Position numbers and translations under genes: made by a program. Positions 62,386 through 64,000 of a DNA stretch of 64,000 nucleotides are shown piece by piece (position 1 is the stretch's first letter; each line of letters starts with the position of its first letter). The stretch spans positions 92,964 to 156,963 of the forward strand of contig JACPGE010000056.1 in the NCBI GenBank assembly GCA_016182605.1. Direction: 5' to 3'. Source of the DNA: Candidatus Hydrogenedentota bacterium. Its GTDB lineage: Bacteria; Hydrogenedentota; Hydrogenedentia; Hydrogenedentales; JAEUWI01. The notes below the pieces were generated by a model. The model was not told where the DNA came from. It searched no databases and worked only from the letters and a program-made list of their open reading frames with translations.

Positions 62386-63653
62386 AGCTCTTGTTACAGG
62401 GCTACATCGACGGTGAGCTGGACAAGCGCGAGCGTGCGGCGCTTGAGCATCATTTGAATCACTGTGCCTCCTGTTCCCAGGTTCTGGCGCAGCAAGAGCA
62501 CTGCGTGCAGACTGTGCGTTCGGTGCTGCATGCCTCCCGCCTTCAGGGCGATTTGACCCCAGCCGTGCTGGCCCACCTCCCCGAGATGGATTCTCACATA
62601 CGCCGGCGCAGACGGACTTGGATCCGGCAGACGGAGCATTGGCTTCTACCCATTTTGCGAACGGCCGCGCCCGCAGTGGCGGTTTCGGTGCTGGTGATTG
62701 TGGCGATAGGGCTGTTGATTTCCTGGCCGCCCAGTTCGGGAAGCTCGGGCGAAGTGATCGGGATGATTACACAGCAACTTGGCCGCGCCCAGCAAAGCCA
62801 CGTGACCAGCACGGAAACACGCAGCACGGAATTGGCCGGACGCGTTCACGGCAATGAGCGTTTTGAGACTTTCGACGGCGGTCAGTTGATGATTTCGCTT
62901 GCGGGAGACACCCGGGTGAAACTCGACGCGAACACCCGCGTGGTGGTGCAGAATACCCGGAAGGTGGCGGTGGAGAAGGGGCGCGTGTGGTTGAATGTGG
63001 GCAAAGACGGCCGGCATTTCCGGGTCTTGACGCCGGAAGGCGCGGTGATGGTCTTTGGCACGACCTTTGATGTGAATGTGGTTTATGGCAGCACCGTTGT
63101 GACGGTGAAGGAGGGCGAGGTGCAGGTGGAGAACCTGAACGACTTCACCTCCATGACTTCTGGCGATCAGGTGCGGCTGGCCGACGACGTGGCGCAGTTG
63201 ACGCCTTTCAAGGTGGAGCCCGAAACCGTGATGGCATGGGCGGATCGCATTCAGGCCGATCCTGCTGCCGAGCAGATCTACAGCAAGGAGATCAAATCGC
63301 TGGGCACGCGCGTGGTTCAGGCGGAGAAGGTCTTCATCATCAATGGCGTGGATGCGCAGCAGGTTGAATCGATCTCGTTCCACTGGAAGCCGGACACCCG
63401 TGTGGATGGCCACAGTGGTTATGACGTGTATATTTCGGACGATCGCGGCGAAGCGTTGATCAAGGGCCGCTTGGAGGCGGATCTGTTCGCGGACAAATCG
63501 CACAGCAGTTTCGAAATGGCGGTTCCCGGGAACGTTTCCCTCAGTGGCGTGCGCATGTTGCAGATTAAGATTGTGCCCGATTCGTCAACGGGCAGCGTGG
63601 AAACGGCGTTTGATGTTAGTGCGACACGCATCCGCAGCGAGGCGGGCCTGTGA
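62364..63653 (+). CDS. Transmembrane anti-sigma factor with zinc finger and FecR domain
   Basis: A 429-aa protein. The N-terminal zinc anti-sigma (zf-HC2) motif HHLNHCASC lies in the cytoplasm. One membrane helix is at about 103-123 (AVAVSVLVIVAIGLLISW). A periplasmic FecR-like domain follows at about 160-260 (FDGGQLMISLAGDTRVKLD, GRVWLNVGKDGRHFRVLTP, GTTFDVNV). The last 120 residues form a beta-sandwich of unknown type. It should bind the sigma factor and release it on a periplasmic signal. The start is GTG at 62364, with GGGAGG upstream, overlapping the sigma gene by 22 bp. Confidence 0.9.
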   Translation: MASCAQIELLLQGYIDGELDKRERAALEHHLNHCASCSQVLAQQEHCVQTVRSVLHASRLQGDLTPAVLAHLPEMDSHIRRRRRTWIRQTEHWLLPILRTAAPAVAVSVLVIVAIGLLISWPPSSGSSGEVIGMITQQLGRAQQSHVTSTETRSTELAGRVHGNERFETFDGGQLMISLAGDTRVKLDANTRVVVQNTRKVAVEKGRVWLNVGKDGRHFRVLTPEGAVMVFGTTFDVNVVYGSTVVTVKEGEVQVENLNDFTSMTSGDQVRLADDVAQLTPFKVEPETVMAWADRIQADPAAEQIYSKEIKSLGTRVVQAEKVFIINGVDAQQVESISFHWKPDTRVDGHSGYDVYISDDRGEALIKGRLEADLFADKSHSSFEMAVPGNVSLSGVRMLQIKIVPDSSTGSVETAFDVSATRIRSEAGL

Positions 63654-63681
63654 TGTGGTCTTGGTATCCCTATCGTTCTTT

Positions 63682-64000
63682 AGCAGCCGGGCTTGTGGAG
63701 TGTACGGGTAACTTTCTGCCTCACGTCACTCCTTCCCCAAGAGTACCTGCAGCCAGTAAGCTCCACTGGTCCGCTGCTTGCACTTATAATTAAATCGTTT
63801 TTCTGCTCTCCAAAAAGCAGCCGGACTTGTGAAGCATACGGGTAACTTTCTGCCTCACGTCACTCCTTCCCCAAGAGTACCTGCAGCCAGTAGGTTTCGC
63901 GGGTCCGCTGCTTGCACTCATTCGAGGAGATTTTTTATTTGCTCTCCTAGAAGCAGCCGGGCTTGTGGAGCGTACGGGTAACTTTCTGCCTCACGTCACT
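63682..64000. repeat. Tandem array of about 135-bp units, at least 2.4 copies, cut by the window edge
   Basis: Units begin with AGCAGCCGG at 63682, 63816 and 63952 (134 and 136 bp apart). Each has a nearly invariant core of about 103 bp (for example GGTAACTTTCTGCCTCACGT and CCAAGAGTACCTGCAGCCAG). A shorter, partly conserved spacer of 31-33 bp follows (both have a T-run and TGCTCTCC). The variable spots in the core sit just after the CAGCCAGT segment. Read on the minus strand, the core has an open frame ending YWLQVLLGKE-stop in both complete copies. The function is unknown. Confidence 0.85.

Noticed and set aside
63682-64000. CRISPR array
   Set aside because: The conserved part (about 103 bp) is far too long for a CRISPR repeat, the spacers share sequence with each other, and no cas genes are present.

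Overview
The window (about 60% GC, no tRNA or rRNA seen) looks like chromosome of an uncultured Gram-negative-type bacterium. Three features suggest a PVC-superphylum or Hydrogenedentota-like lineage: surface proteins with C-terminal sorting-type tails, a prepilin-associated H-X9-DG-like tail, and a planctomycete-like glycosidase-type propeller. That placement is inference; no marker gene settles it. Genes are mostly small, tightly packed operons on both strands, and starts are often GTG or TTG.

Layout. 1-10 kb: edge of a TlyA-type methyltransferase, a NYN-domain protein, a surface protein with a structured leader, an SLC13/RCK transporter, an operon of PIN-TRAM membrane protein-ispD-ispF (MEP isoprenoid pathway), and a set of purine nucleoside phosphorylase, DUF167 protein and accA. 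10-19 kb: a 45-aa half-LIM microprotein with its own promoter and terminator, an exported phosphatase/nuclease, an acyl-CoA ligase, a ClC antiporter, a lipoprotein, a GAF-GGDEF cyclase and a polytopic membrane protein. 19-29 kb: purine genes (a stand-alone IMP cyclohydrolase, purD, then purC-purF), a coiled-coil H-X-DG protein, a response regulator, a TPR protein and a GH4 glycosidase. 29-38 kb: a membrane protein with a Cys-rich tail, dxs, a divergent AMP-forming ligase-like protein, mgtE, a catalytically dead RecQ-like protein and an SGNH-hydrolase-like membrane protein. 38-42.5 kb: compact overlapping trpDCFBA operon, without trpE or trpG here.

42.5-44 kb is a decay zone. It holds a broken second copy of the trpA 3' end, split by an insertion with 14-bp direct repeats, plus REP-like palindromes. 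44-51 kb carries a DinB-like protein, an exported propeller glycosidase-like protein, a DUF3109 protein and an 800-aa surface protein with a C-type-lectin domain. 51-59 kb begins with a ROK kinase. It continues with what looks like a neutral-lipid storage locus: SRPBCC protein, helical protein, acyl-reductase-like SDR, phasin with histone-H1-like tail, GNAT, WS/DGAT acyltransferase and alpha/beta hydrolase. 59-64 kb has a prepilin peptidase, mannose-6-phosphate isomerase, an ECF sigma factor with a FecR-type anti-sigma partner, and a tandem array of about 135-bp units that runs off the right edge.

The most unusual items are the dead RecQ-like protein, the ligase lacking its catalytic lysine, the half-LIM microprotein, the lipid-storage locus, the hairpin repeats that contain gene stop codons, and the right-edge tandem array.
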